NCBI GenBank assembly: GCA_020881915.1
Contig: JAJFPB010000011.1
Coordinates: 1,178,001-1,242,000 of the forward strand
Direction of reading: 5' to 3'
Length of the DNA: 64,000 nucleotides
DNA from: Paramyrothecium sp. XJ0827
Taxonomy: Eukaryota; Ascomycota; Sordariomycetes; Hypocreales; Stachybotryaceae
A program made the position numbers and the translations under genes. The first letter of the stretch is position 1; the number at the start of each line of letters is the position of its first letter. The notes under the pieces are model-generated. The model saw nothing but the letters and a program-made list of their open reading frames with translations, did no database searches and had not been told where the DNA came from. Positions 46,798-57,552 of this stretch are shown here, one piece after another.

Positions 46798-47427
46798 ATT
46801 CATATTATTATTAGACAATGGTCTGTTCAAGGAGCTGTTTCTGTTCATATTTCGCCTCCAGCTTACCGCGTAGATGATTCAGGTAACAAAGCAGATTCTC
46901 ATATGGCTAGCCTAACCTATACCTGTGTCGTACATAATAATCCAACGAACTAACCCGCTTCCCACTTCGCCTGGTCTGGATCTTCAACTAATTATCATCA
47001 TGGCAGTCTAACGTTGAATCAAAGTTAGAAAACCCTGACTGGATTTTCGCGTCAGGGTCAAACGTACAGTATGTTCCCGCAAGTGTTTTTGGACGACTTT
47101 AGACGAAATGCTTTGCGAAAGCACCTTCGAAATTGATATTACATTCACCACACTCAACTACCAACTGGCAAAGTTTATCATTGTGTCGATTTTTTTTCTA
47201 AATATGAAGATACTTCAACCGATGATGAATACTTATCCCAGACTAGTATTGCACAGGGCTCAAGGATGGTGTGAAACTATCTAGCGGGATAGAGAATGTC
47301 TACTGGATACTAAAGGATCTTACAATAAAGACATACAAGCCAAAGATGGAACCCTATAATGCCCCCATCCGCAACCCTATAATAAACCGAAAGGCTTATC
47401 TAACTCCCACCCTCCTTTCTCCATACT
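46798..47427. other. no recognisable gene
   Basis: Intergenic sequence between gene B and the small secreted protein gene; no domains or repeats recognised. Confidence 0.4.
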
Positions 47428-47697
47428 CTATTTGGAGTTGGCAGCCGAGGCGACAGCGACCGCTGACATGCATGCCGCCTCACATCCCAAGAAAACCTGA
47501 TGGCAGGTAGCCAGAGCCAGAAATGATGATAGGCCGAAGGTGAAGACGGAACAGCCATGGCCGACCGCATGGCAGGACGCAAGTGCAGCGCCGCACCCTG
47601 CTAGACAGGCCGCGGTTCCGGCCACAAGGGGATCACTCTTGGCTGAGGCTGTACCGGTCAGAGAAAGACCGCACAACAGAGTATGTGAGACCTTCAT
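47428..47697 (-). CDS. small secreted cysteine-rich protein
   Basis: The ATG at 47697 gives 89 residues with a signal peptide (MKVSHTLLCGLSLTGTASA) and seven cysteines in the mature part. They are arranged as ACLAGC...SCHAVGHGC...ATCHQVFLGC...AACMSA. The CxxxC ... C ... C ... CxxxxxGCxxxC layout, with small hydrophobic residues between, matches a widespread family of small secreted fungal proteins of unknown role, some of which are considered candidate effectors. A TTG four codons upstream is not a credible start. A decayed second copy of its 5' end lies at about 49620-49700. No function can be given. Confidence 0.65.
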   Translation of the reverse strand: MKVSHTLLCGLSLTGTASAKSDPLVAGTAACLAGCGAALASCHAVGHGCSVFTFGLSSFLALATCHQVFLGCEAACMSAVAVASAANSK

Positions 47698-49042
47698 AAC
47701 TAAACGCAATTAGTATTTACACCGTTGCGTATAATAGATGCAAGTAGATGTTTAGGAGGAGAACAGGGCGCATTCGCTGGTAAAAGAAGGTGAATAGGTG
47801 GAGTAGGTAGGTACCCATACCGTTTTCGCCTTTTGAAGGCAGGAAACTTTAATGCTTTCCTCTCGGTGAGACGGAGCAGTGGTATGACCCCAAGGCTGGG
47901 AGTTTGATGTAATGTAGAGCAGGAGCGAGACTTTGTCAAGGGGGTTTGAACCCGTATAAATAGCCAAACCTAGGATGAGGTATGCGCGCATCAATTACTT
48001 GTCTTCCTTCACCAAGGAGGGACAGCGCCTTTACGGTGCTGTATGCTGTCTGCAGCCAGACTGGTAGCTGGATCGTGGTGGCAGTGCTGGCTTGCAGAAT
48101 GGGAATGGGCGGTCGACTAGAAGCCAGGCCCCCCCTCGAAGACTCCGGTAGCGTGGTCTGTATGAGGTTAGCCCCGAGCTAGGCGCTTTCCTGTTACATT
48201 CCAGTGCCTTTGCATTATCTGGTGGCCTTCAAGGCGCCACGAGGGTGTCAATGTAGCGGAAGAGGCACGGTCACACGGCGTGCTAGCCACATGATCACCA
48301 AAAGATAACGGTTGACGCGACGCTATCGCAAGACGTTTCGTGGCACAAGTGGCCGACTTGATAATGCAGCGAGGGGGTTGGTTGATGATGGCCGAGATAC
48401 GACGGAGTGATGCTAAGCAGAGTAGTGGCGACTTCTTTCGTTTCGGGAACCCGTTTGTAGGTAATACAGCCTGCGTCACGCGCGGTGTAGCTCTCAAACC
48501 CTAGCCATATAACGCGGTTATGTCGCGAGAACACGTGCCACTGCTGCGCTCTCTGGGTGCCCGATAACCGGCTCGCCTCACTGGCAACTTTGGCAGTTGT
48601 GTTATTTAGCGGGGCGGCATCTGAAAGCCTCGTGGTTCTTTGGCTTTCGGATTGGTGCCAGGATCTCTGCGTGGTCACGCTATTCTAAGTCGATTGTTGA
48701 TTGAGCTCTATATTGCTTCTATTATAATATATGTATAGTGAGAATGGCTGGAATGGATTGAGTGGGGTGGCTATGGGTCTGGGAGCCCATAACGGGCGAA
48801 TGTGCATTGCCTTAACGTCTCAAGCACCCCGACGGCTGTGGGGGATGCAGGGGGCAGCCACAGTGGCAGGTATCCGTAGCTCTCCAAAGGTGAAGTTGAC
48901 TTGACAACATCCGGGGCGGGAGGAAGGCGCCACGGAATGGTGGGCCACAGCTATAAATGTGTTAATGTATATTCACCGAACCTTCCAAATGCCATAAGTA
49001 AGAGGGGATAGAGGCAGTAGCAGTAAATCATTATTAGGTAGC
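47698..49042. other. no confident gene; short hAT-end relic
   Basis: Several minus-strand frames (48168-48678) overlap in different phases with no recognisable domain. At about 48764-48781 the sequence GGATTGAGTGGGGTGGCT resembles the right end of hAT 2 and is probably a terminal remnant. Confidence 0.4.
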
Positions 49043-49345
49043 TTACAATTGCCTTATAATGTTCATTGGCGAAGGCGATTGGTAGCGTGAGTTCAAGGGG
49101 TCGATGATTAAGTTGGCCTTGGCGGCGTTATTGGCTGCCCCGAAGGTAATAACCAAAACGTTACTTTGTGGTGCGGATGTATGAACGGTATTCCCAGGGA
49201 CTGGTAACTGCGAGCTTTTATGGAGCTCTAGATGCAGGAAGGCATATGGAAGTGTAGTGTGTCCAGAGCCTAACAGTGAGAGGAAAGAGAGGGTGAGGAA
49301 GACTTGGCGGTGTAAAGTTTGGCGAGACATGGGTCTCCTTAACAT
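49043..49345 (-). CDS. hypothetical small secreted protein
   Basis: The frame gives 100 residues from the ATG at 49345, or 95 from the ATG at 49330. A hydrophobic signal-like segment (RQVFLTLSFLSLLGSGHT) lies near the N-terminus and the rest is of mixed composition (VLVITFGAANNAAKANLIID). No cysteine pattern or known domain is seen. It lies in the same neighbourhood as the cysteine-rich secreted protein. It may be a genuine small gene or a chance frame. Confidence 0.35.
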   Translation of the reverse strand: MLRRPMSRQTLHRQVFLTLSFLSLLGSGHTTLPYAFLHLELHKSSQLPVPGNTVHTSAPQSNVLVITFGAANNAAKANLIIDPLNSRYQSPSPMNIIRQL

Positions 49346-50377
49346 TGAGGGCTTGTAGCTAACCGTAATGTCGTGTAGTATGTGGTGGTTTATAATGAGA
49401 ATATGTAGAGACGAGACAGATTGAATCTGGAAGGAGAGAATTATTCCATACTATGATCCCTCTGGGCCTCTTATACAAAGAGTGGCGTTGACGTTGCAAC
49501 AGCTGCTATCGTTAATGAGCATGCTTTAGGGTGGTGGTGGTTTGGGGGGGGGGGGCGGGTTTATATCAAAAGACTACGCCAAAATGGGGTGAGTGATAAG
49601 GAAGTTGTGGCTGAGCATGGCACCCGCCTTTCTGGGCCATGTTGGTCAGAGAAAAGACTATATAACAGAGGCTTTCAAGACCTTCGTGTCTAAGAGTATA
49701 TGTTAGCATTGTATGTTTAAGTATTCTAGGTAGAACTCATATAATCCGCTCCATCTATATACTTGTCTGTGTGTTCTATGCATCATGGCTGGCCGTGATC
49801 CTTTCCCCTTCGGTTGGTCAGGCCTAAATACTGGTCTGCTTGATGACTCCTTTCGTTGGTCGCTTCTTTTCCCTTTTTAACCTTATGGATGGTCGGAACA
49901 TCATTGGTGAAGCCTGATGAGAGATAAGGCCTGGGGGAACCCCCTTCACTTTTGGGTTGTACCCCCCCCCCCCAAAACGCTTGCCTCCGGTTGCGCTTCC
50001 CTAAATACCCACCCACCCCTCCCCCCCCCAAGATAAAAGTAAGGTTTTTAGTTGATTGCCTTCTTAGGCACCGTTAAGGTGTAGAGAAAACGGTGCATCT
50101 ATAATCTTCCTGGTTCTTTGATTGGATGTTTTGTAATGCAATTGTGTCACGATCCAACCTAGATTGGACGTGCCTAGACCCTAAAAGGGAGAGAATGGAC
50201 AGGCCAGGGAAGATTGGGCGGCGTAAAGAAAAGCAGGGCTTTGTGCTCTTTGATGTATATGAATGTATGGGGGTAATTTAAAAGAGGATAAACGAAATTT
50301 GGGCACCGGGATGTTATTTGTTATTTGGGGCCAGGGGGTTTGGCGCCGCCGGTGGAATTTACTTAATTATCTTTATA
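49346..50377. other. spacer with homopolymer tracts and a secreted-protein relic
   Basis: About 49620-49700 is a degenerate copy of the start of the secreted protein gene at 47.4-47.7 kb. Long G and C runs occur near 49545-49557 and 49963-49975, in opposite orientation. No intact gene is seen. Confidence 0.45.
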
Positions 50378-50379
50378 TA

Positions 50380-52237
50380 ACGTACATGCATAACGAGTTG
50401 GCCAGCATAACGAGTTGGCCACTAATCTCAACCCTCAAGATAGAAACTTCAATAAAAACACAACAGACCATTTGACCAATTAAAACTAGTCGATATACTC
50501 TTGCTCAGATACCTCTACCTCAATCTTGCAAGTTCGTGCATTATGTCCGGGCTTACCGCACACACCACAGCGCCTTTGGGTCGGTTGTGCCGACCTTCCT
50601 TGACCACCTCTCCTCGATGATTCGGCCACTATCTGCGTGTTCACATCCATTTGATCAATTGATCCTTGACCTTCCTCTACAGTCATTGTCCCTCCATTAC
50701 GTAGGCGTTTCTTTTTTTCCCTCCGGCGCCGGCTTAGTATCTCATTTGCCTCTCGAAGATCCCTGACCTCAGCCCTCAGTAATGTCATTTCATGCAATAC
50801 TGCCTTAGTTCCCTTAGTCATTGACTTCAAGGCCTCAATAATTGATGCTGGGGAGCTGCTGTGATGCCTTTCAATTCGTCTTCTTAGATACTCGGACTGA
50901 GATTCGGTTTCCCGGATGGTCTTTGGTGTCTTTGAAGTCCAAGGGTCAGGAAGCTCTGACTCACCTGTAGGAGGTGTTGGAGTTCGTAATTGGATATCAA
51001 GCTTCGAGATCACATGCTTTACATCAAGAGGAACAAGTCCAGCCCCTCTGAAACCTCCTGGATATTTTTCTTCGTCATAGTGGCTTGGTGTGCGGCGTGG
51101 AAGGCAGGAAAGAACTCGGTCTTCGAAATGTGTGTTATAGAGCATTTGATCAAATGCTCTATTTCTCGACCGTAAGCTTTCTTAAGCGGCCCAAAGCAGG
51201 CCACATCAAGAGGCTGAAGTAGATGAGACGAATGAGGTGGCATACAGAGTGTAATGATCTTGTTCTCCTTGCAGAAATCCTCAAAGGCGACTGAATGGTG
51301 GCTTTCATGCCCGTCAAGGACCAGAAGACGATAGGCACCATTTGATCTATTGATTGTATGCCGATTGAAGTGCTTTAGCCACTCAAGGCCTGTTTCGTTA
51401 TCGGTCCAGCCATTTTTGGTGGTTGCGATAGCCCAATCGCCCGGGAGGTTGCTTTCTTGGTACCAACTCGAGAGATGATATTGGCCTGCAACGATGATGA
51501 ACGGCGGTAGCACCCACCCTTCAGCATTGATCGATTGGATCGCTGTAACCCATTCCCGGTTTCCAGGCTGGACTTTTTAGGGTTCTGACGCTTTTCTGTA
51601 CCCGTAACAACCATTCCGCTTGCAATAACGCCCATCATAAAGCCAGTCTCATCGAAGTTATACAGATCATTTGATCCTATACCGTACTTCGCGATTGTGT
51701 TCTGTACAAGCGAGAACCACGCGTTTATTGCGACTGGATCTTCGCATTTGGCTCTCTGGTAGTCATATCTGCGAAAGAAACGCGTCTTGAGCTCTGGTTG
51801 CCGCTTAATAAAATTCGAAGCCCAGCGTGGTCCAACAGAAGGCATATTGCGATCAGCAAGCAGTCGATTGGCCATTTCTTCAACACCACAAAGCCGGGGT
51901 GAAAATCCTCGTGAATCTAGATCAAGAACATACTGAACTATCGTCTGCTCCTCAAGATCAGAAAGTTTACGTAAATTGGCCATAGTATCGCGTCTAGACT
52001 GTTTTCCACACTGCCGGTTACGCAATGTCTGCCGAGGGATGTTGTAGATCCGTGCAGCACGTCGCAGACTTAATTTTGGGTCTTTTCGAAGGGCTTGAAG
52101 TGCAAGATTGATATCGCCCTCATTAATTGAGCTTGACATGGCTAGTTGTGGTGAATCATTTGATCAATTGATTGAGATGTAGGATGAGGGATTTTTGGCC
52201 AACTCGTTATGTTGGCCAACTCGTTATGCATGTACGT
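50380..52237 (-). mobile_element. Fot1-like (pogo) transposon, complete ends
   Basis: The element is 1858 bp with inverted ends of about 45 bp starting ACGTACATGCATAACGAG. Each end contains two copies of CATAACGAGTTGGCCA (one internal base differs between ends). It is flanked by TA on both sides (50378-50379 and 52238-52239), the target duplication typical of the Tc1/mariner-pogo group. Size and layout match Fot1-like elements of Fusarium-type fungi. It sits at the 3' end of the acidic-repeat gene at 52.2-52.6 kb. Confidence 0.95.
50486..52139 (-). pseudogene. pogo/Fot1-like transposase copy 2, two frameshifts
   Basis: From the ATG at 52139 (MSSSINEGDINLALQAL) the product has a psq-type helix-turn-helix and the CENP-B-like second DNA-binding region (SRGFSPRLCGVEEMANRLL). 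The DDE core follows (YNFDETGFMMG, LLVLDGHESHHS, PLDVACFGPLK). A C-terminal coiled region ends in a CCHC zinc knuckle (CGVCGKPGHNARTC). One base is missing near 51575 and another near 51060, judged against copy 1 at 5.2-6.6 kb. The rest is open. Terminal repeats are intact, so it could be mobilised by an active relative. Confidence 0.9.
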
Positions 52238-52608
52238 TATACCAGTACAACATTTCCCCTTACTTTTGCCGATATCTCCTTCTGTTCACAATACTCGACT
52301 GGTGCCTCGATCTCCGGGATGTCTGGTACCTCTGTAGGCTCGAAATACTCAATGGATGCCTGGCTGGCTATAGCTTCTTGTACCTCAGGTACCTCTTCCG
52401 ACTCACAATAGTCGACTGTTGCCGCATATTCTGGATGATAGTCGACTGGTGCCGCAGTTTTCGGAGCTTCCGACACCTCTTCGGTCTCGCAATCATCGGC
52501 TCTGTAGGCACCGGGCCGGTCGTCGACGTCATAAGTCGGTGCGGGATCGGAGATGTGGACAAATTCATCTGAGGCAGAGACGGGTCGAGGAACTCTTCTA
52601 GGAGCCAT
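52237..52608 (-). CDS. acidic repeat protein, last residues replaced by Fot1-like insertion
   Basis: The ATG at 52608 (MAPRRVPRPVSASDEF) gives 123 residues. Most of the protein is made of degenerate acidic repeats built on V-(D/E)-Y-x-x-x-E-(E/T)-V-(P/S)-E: CETEEVSE, VDYCESEEVPE, IEYFEPTEVPD, VEYCEQKEIS. An upstream in-frame ATG at 52758 would add a leader that looks like untranslated sequence. The TA target duplication of the Fot1-like element forms part of the present stop codon. Before insertion the frame would have run four codons further before TAA. I do not recognise the family. Confidence 0.45.
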   Translation of the reverse strand: MAPRRVPRPVSASDEFVHISDPAPTYDVDDRPGAYRADDCETEEVSEAPKTAAPVDYHPEYAATVDYCESEEVPEVQEAIASQASIEYFEPTEVPDIPEIEAPVEYCEQKEISAKVRGNVVLV

Positions 52609-53302
52609 CTCAGGTAGTGGGTTCGGTATTGTTGGTTGGAGATGTGGAGAAAAGCCAGAGTGAATAAGAAAGTTAAAATACTGAAGGTGCGAAGGTCGAT
52701 GGCTTCGAGTATTGTCTTGAAAATGCAGAGGGCTGGGGTTTGTTATGAGACATTGCATAGGGTTACCAAGGTATAAGGATGGAAACGGAAATCAGGGTGG
52801 TACGTTCATAATAAAAACTCCACCCTCCAGCGGAGCAGGGGCACATTTTCCTATCCTATTGGGCCATGGTATGTTGCCTTTAGTTAATTTCGAGACGGAA
52901 GCATAGGACTGAAGCCAGTGGCATTGTCCGTATTTGGCAACGCTAAGCTCATGGCTTACATCGAGCAAGTGAATATATAGAGCTGCGTTACACTCAATGT
53001 CTGTTCCTCGTTGTCTTCCAGGCCGTCTGCTTGGAACACTATTAGTCTGCTAAATATTGAAAAATGCCAAAAAGAACCCGGCCTTCTCCACTATCTCCCT
53101 TATTGGTGCTTGGCTGCCGCCTTCACCTAAATGATCGACCCTAACCCAAAGCATCGCTCTGACCTAATGCCTCACATAACCCGGTTGCTGCCCATGCCTC
53201 GGGCTAGGCTTGACCCCAAGGCCACCACAATTTTGCAGAAACATAACCCTAGACCTATTATGTTTTTGGCCAAGGTTATGAGTGATAGTGCGACCTTTGT
53301 AG
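52609..53302. other. no recognisable gene
   Basis: Likely the promoter of the acidic repeat gene followed by decayed sequence; no domain recognised. Confidence 0.35.
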
Positions 53303-54037
53303 CTAGTATATGCCATTCTTATATAGATATAAGATAATCTGATGGCCTAGAGAGCCAGTTGTATTAAGTAAGTCTTTGAAACTTTCGTTGTTAAGTAGTT
53401 GTTTCCGGTTTTCATGAAAAATGCGGACGACAGCAGCTCTTAATGGGTTGAAGCATTCGAGTATATCGGAGAAGGCTTCGCGAGTAGCATTAACAATATC
53501 GTGTGACAGAAGTTTGGAGGTTCTAGAAACGAGGATATTGAGCTTATGTAAGGAAAGTTCTTTGAGATTGTCTATATGGTAGATCTCGGCAAGTTTATGG
53601 ACAAGCACATGAGTTAGGACTGGTGAAGGCTCGGGTAGTTGAGTGGGTGGATGATTTTGGAGAGAGATTTGTTCTGGCAAGTTCTGAGGGTCGTAGTCTT
53701 GGTAATAGAAGAAGACAAGCATGCAATGAACGGCAACGGGATCTTCCAGGGTTAAATCGATAGTCCAAAGATATTGGTAAGGGTTAAGGGAGGTGGCTGA
53801 GTCGGGTTGAAGCGAGTCAGGCGATTGCAGCGTTTTGGCGGATATACTAGCGTACTTGCAAGCTGCTTTAAGAGGTTTGGAGTAAGGGCAAATGATATTT
53901 CGATGAAGGCGGAATATTCTTCCGTCTTTAAGATGGACAAGAAGATCGCAGTAACTAGAGGTAGAGAAAAGGCTAAAATATAGAAGATCTCCAAGTGGTG
54001 AATAAAGGGAAAAGATAAAAGGTGAGGAGTAGAGTTA
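53303..54037 (-). pseudogene. BTB/POZ-domain gene fragment
   Basis: The minus-strand frame is open from about 54037 to 53303. It reads SSYCDLLVHLKDGRIFRLHR...CPYSKPLKAACK, then IDLTLEDPVAVHCMLVFFYYQDYD, then HVLVHKLAEIYHIDNLKELSLHKL. These are the start, middle and end of a fungal BTB/POZ fold. The remaining C-terminal part is helical. There is no ATG before the domain; the first is inside it at 53722. The 5' end is therefore lost or lies in an unrecognised exon. BTB proteins mediate dimerisation, often as adaptors. It points away from gene A', with the iteron array between them. Confidence 0.7.
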
Positions 54038-54092
54038 AGAAATAGTAAGAGGCAAACCGAACATTGGGTATCGGGTTAGGGGTAAGAAAAAG

Positions 54093-54576
54093 TGCACGCG
54101 CGTTCCAAAACCATTACGAGTTAAGTAGGTTCCTTCTACTGCATGCATGCTTTCAACCACATACACTGCACCTACGTTCTAAAACCCTGGGCAGGTAGGG
54201 AATATAGCCGTAGCATAAGCTGCCCCCGCGTTCAGGTTCGGTCTTGTGCTCTCTACGTAGGATTAGGTTATACCTACCTCCTCTGTACGAAGCTGCACCC
54301 GCGTTCCGGATCTTGAGGTCGGCTGAGCTCTGGTAAACTGCACCTGCGTTCAGCCCCACATTATCATTTAACCCACTGCCTGAAGGTGAAGGTGCACCCA
54401 CGTTCAGGCTCGGTCTTCTGCTGTCTGCGCAGGTTTGGGCTATACCTGACTGCTTTGCAAGAAATTGCACCCGCTTTCCAGATCTCAAGGTCGGCCGAGC
54501 TCTGCTAACTTGCACCTGCGTTCAGCCCCATATTATTACTTGGCCCACTGACCAAGGTAGAGGTTCACCTGCGTTC
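54093..54576. promoter_or_regulatory. nine iterons TGCACCYGCGTTC upstream of gene A'
   Basis: The 13-bp motif starts at 54093, 54167, 54221, 54294, 54339, 54393, 54466, 54511 and 54564, always in the same orientation, with 0-3 differences from TGCACCYGCGTTC. Spacings are 74, 54, 73, 45, 54, 73, 45 and 53 bp. A 172-bp unit holding three motifs is thus duplicated, while the three motifs within a unit have unrelated flanks. The array ends about 470 bp before the A' start. A reverse copy with one mismatch lies at 57757-57769, before B'. It resembles an operator or partition-site array. Confidence 0.85.
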
Positions 54577-54654
54577 AGGATTCTTGGCAGAGCTCGGGTT
54601 AGACTTAGATGGATTATAATGTAGAGATTCCTAATTAGCCTACTAACCCCAGGG

Positions 54655-54800
54655 AGAGGGAAAGGAGAGGGAGGGGAAGAGGAAAAGCAGTGGAGGGGGA
54701 GAGAAAAAGTAGAGGGAGTGAGAGAAGAGAAAGAAGAGGAAGAGAGAGAGAGAGAAAGAAAAAAGGGTAAGAAAAAAGGGTAAAGCAGAGGAAAGGGGAA
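54655..54800 (+). repeat. polypurine tract
   Basis: About 145 bp consist almost only of A and G on the plus strand (GAGAGGGAGGGGAAGAGG...), between the iteron array and the A' start. Long minus-strand frames here (LSLSLSSSSFSSL) are artefacts of the composition. Such tracts can exclude nucleosomes or form triplexes. Confidence 0.75.
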
Positions 54801-55042
54801 TAAGTATGGTATACTGTAGTAGATAAACATGGATTAGGAACCTAAGGAAGGCTAGTGGTATTACAGTCATGGGAACTAAACAGGGATAGTAGACAAGGAT
54901 TTCATAGTACAAATTAAACCATGGAGCTAGATTAATGGCTCTCTTTTCTTGTAACTAAATTATTACCTATCTCTTTCTCTAAATTTCCCACCCAACAGCT
55001 AAAATAATCCTACCATCTTTACCTAAATTCCTTCCTGTCTTC

Positions 55043-57552
55043 ATGGCTACGAACATCGCCCCATGCGTTTCCGCATACTCACAAAATAAGCGAAGGAGAG
55101 ACCGATGTAGTAGCTCTGGCGATTTACAGGAGCCTAACCCTCTACATAAGAAGACTCGGACCAGGGGGTTCAAGGAGGGCATCACTACCCTAGACCAAGC
55201 CGAGCAATTCCGAACGGCTACAGCACGTGTGCCTTTGAGTGCCCTCACATGCGAGTGGGATGAAGATCCGAACCGTAAACCAGCAATGAAGCATGTCGAG
55301 AGACTTTGCAGTATATTTCACAATGGTGGGCTCTTACGAGAGAGTCCGGATAACTATCTGAAAGTGCGATGCTCACAGGAATCATTTGATCAGATGATGC
55401 AGTATCTGGGTAACATGTCAAGTAGGGACGTGACCAGCATCCAGCAAAGCATCTATAATTTCTCTGCTTGGCTTCAGGTGAATCCCAACCAGAAGCTGGA
55501 AGTGCTTGCCGGGCAGCATCGCATGCTTGCACTTGAGAAGTACGTCCAAGAGACAGGCGCCTCAAACGAGGAACTTTGGTGGCCTTGCAATATCTACATC
55601 AAGGGTATGTTATCCTGGAATCTTAACCACGCACTTGGCGATCAACCATATTCACAAGTTACGAGTTTATTTCAGAGCGGCTACCTCTCGAAGCTAGTGT
55701 TATTTTGCGTATGAACAGGCAGGATCTTAGTCTGCCCGATAGCCACGGAGAGATCTGGGCGCAGCTAGCAACCATCACATCACAGAAACCAAATCTTCTT
55801 CATGGCACTATGGAAAAGATGGAAGGGCAGGCCGTGCAGGAGCTATCTTTGCATGGATATAGAAAATTCCCCCAGCGCCGCCTAATTACCATATGGAGGA
55901 ACGAACGGTGGAGAGCTATGACTACTCGCTGGTGTAGGACAAGAATTGGCCGAGAAACATTCCAGATATCCACTTGGGACTGGATGATACGTTACCGTTT
56001 CTATCCTGTAAGTGAACAATACTACATACATCATGCTTTCTTCACGAGCTAATCCTTACCGCCTTTTCTAGTTCTTGTTCGCGGCTTTCCGGCATGTCAT
56101 GGGGACACTCAGTGTACTGCCAGGCGATGCCAGTAGAAAGGTCAGCTTACTAGATTGGAACATGATATGCAATACGCTCAACAGCAAGAGCAGCAATGCG
56201 CCAGGGCCCACGTCCCGTATCCAGCATCTGTTCTATCCAGAGTCGGAGCCTAATATAAGCCCTGCCAAGGGTAGCAAACGTCATGGTGGATTCCTCCTTT
56301 CCTACGATGACGCAGGATACCGGGATATATTCCAAGCGATATACGATGATCCCGATATGATCTTTGCCGATATCGGACAGCTAACAACACTCACCAAGGG
56401 GGATGGGCACATTATGTTTCATATCATGGATCAGGTGGTTGACTGGGTCAGCCCAAGCCGAACCATTATATCGCATCGACAGGATACGAACAAGCCAGGG
56501 TTATGCTACGACATGGCCCCTGCCCTGAGCCACGTCAGCCCTCTGCTCCTTCAGATGGCGTCGCGTAGGCTTAAGATGCCAATGCTTCCGCCCGGCGATG
56601 GGTCAACAGACACCCCAGCAGTGAAGGCTTGCATCATGCTCCAACAAGAGGTTCTTGAGTATACACTTGATAACATGGCCTTATTCAAGAGCCGGGAGGC
56701 AAAGGTCCCCCTGCTCTACAAGTCGGAAGAGCTGGATAGCAGCGAGTATGCTCTACGATTCGGGCACAAAGTCTGGCGAGATATCTTAGGCATTGTACGA
56801 TCCTACGTGGGATCTACCTTTCGCCCGCAGTGGCCTCAAGGCACAAGCGAGATAAGCTCCCCAGCCAACAGGCCAGGGTTCAAGCCAGCACATGGGGATG
56901 CTCGGTTATTGGCCGACTTATTCTGCCAACAGGCCTTATCTAGCCCACTACTAGCCAATCATCCGGCGTTAAGGAGCAAGATTCAAAAGCCTGAGTTTCA
57001 AGGTTCACTAGCCACCTGGCTAGGCTTGGAGTTCCGACAGGAGATACAGGGGGCTAATAAGGATAGCATGGAAGACACTTCCGTCGGTGCCGAGGATGCA
57101 ACTGAACCGCCAACCCAGGAGAATCCGACCTTAGCCAATAAGCCTGCTGCTCTCCAAGCAAGCCAAGAGTTGGGGAAGAATCGAGATGGCTATCCTACGC
57201 ACCAATCTTCGGATTTAATGGAGGATAGGTCAATTACTTCGCGTGCACTGGTAACCCGAAAACCTGGACCATCCCCCTCGACTACAAGGCACCGCAATCT
57301 AACCCTTGCGACCGGTCAGGGTATAGCTCACCAGCGTAACACAGGCCCAGGGGTGCAGAGCCCGGCTAATCCGGTGAGCATCCTATCAACCGACGTTCGC
57401 AAGAGACGTCCCAAGGAAGGTCGCAAGCAGCCATCACAACCCGACCTAACCAGTAGCAAAGGCAAAGAGGTATGTAATATGGTCATCGGCTGGCTGAACC
57501 CTATGTAATTTACTAACCTCAGGTAGCGAGATACAGGAACGGCAACAGGTAA
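55043..57552 (+). CDS. gene A': AGQHR-motif paralogue of gene A
   Basis: Exons are 55043-55604, 55676-56007, 56072-57469 and probably 57523-57552. The last intron (57470-57522) has GTATGT, TACTAAC and CAG; without it the frame would stop at 57508. The first two introns match those of gene A in position and phase. The product is about 775 residues. Shared landmarks are VPLSALTCEWD...MKHVERLCSIF, the core LEVLAGQHRMLALEKY (A156-G-Q-H-R160), ELWWPCNIY, LPDSHGEIW and LPGDAS...DDAGYRDIFQAIYDDPD. The C-terminus is Ser/Pro/Gln-rich. The leading Asp of DGQHR is Ala here, which may matter if that residue has a role. It is intact, with iterons upstream and B' downstream. Confidence 0.75.

Noticed and set aside
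48168..48678. Two overlapping minus-strand frames
   Set aside because: Different phases, no domain, no splice support.
54093..54576. CRISPR-like array
   Set aside because: Spacers are not uniform, repeats are short and degenerate, and the genome is eukaryotic; it is an iteron array with a duplicated 172-bp unit.
54522..54912. Minus-strand hydrophobic Ser/Leu/Phe frames, apparently membrane-like
   Set aside because: Produced by the polypurine tract; no start context or homologue.
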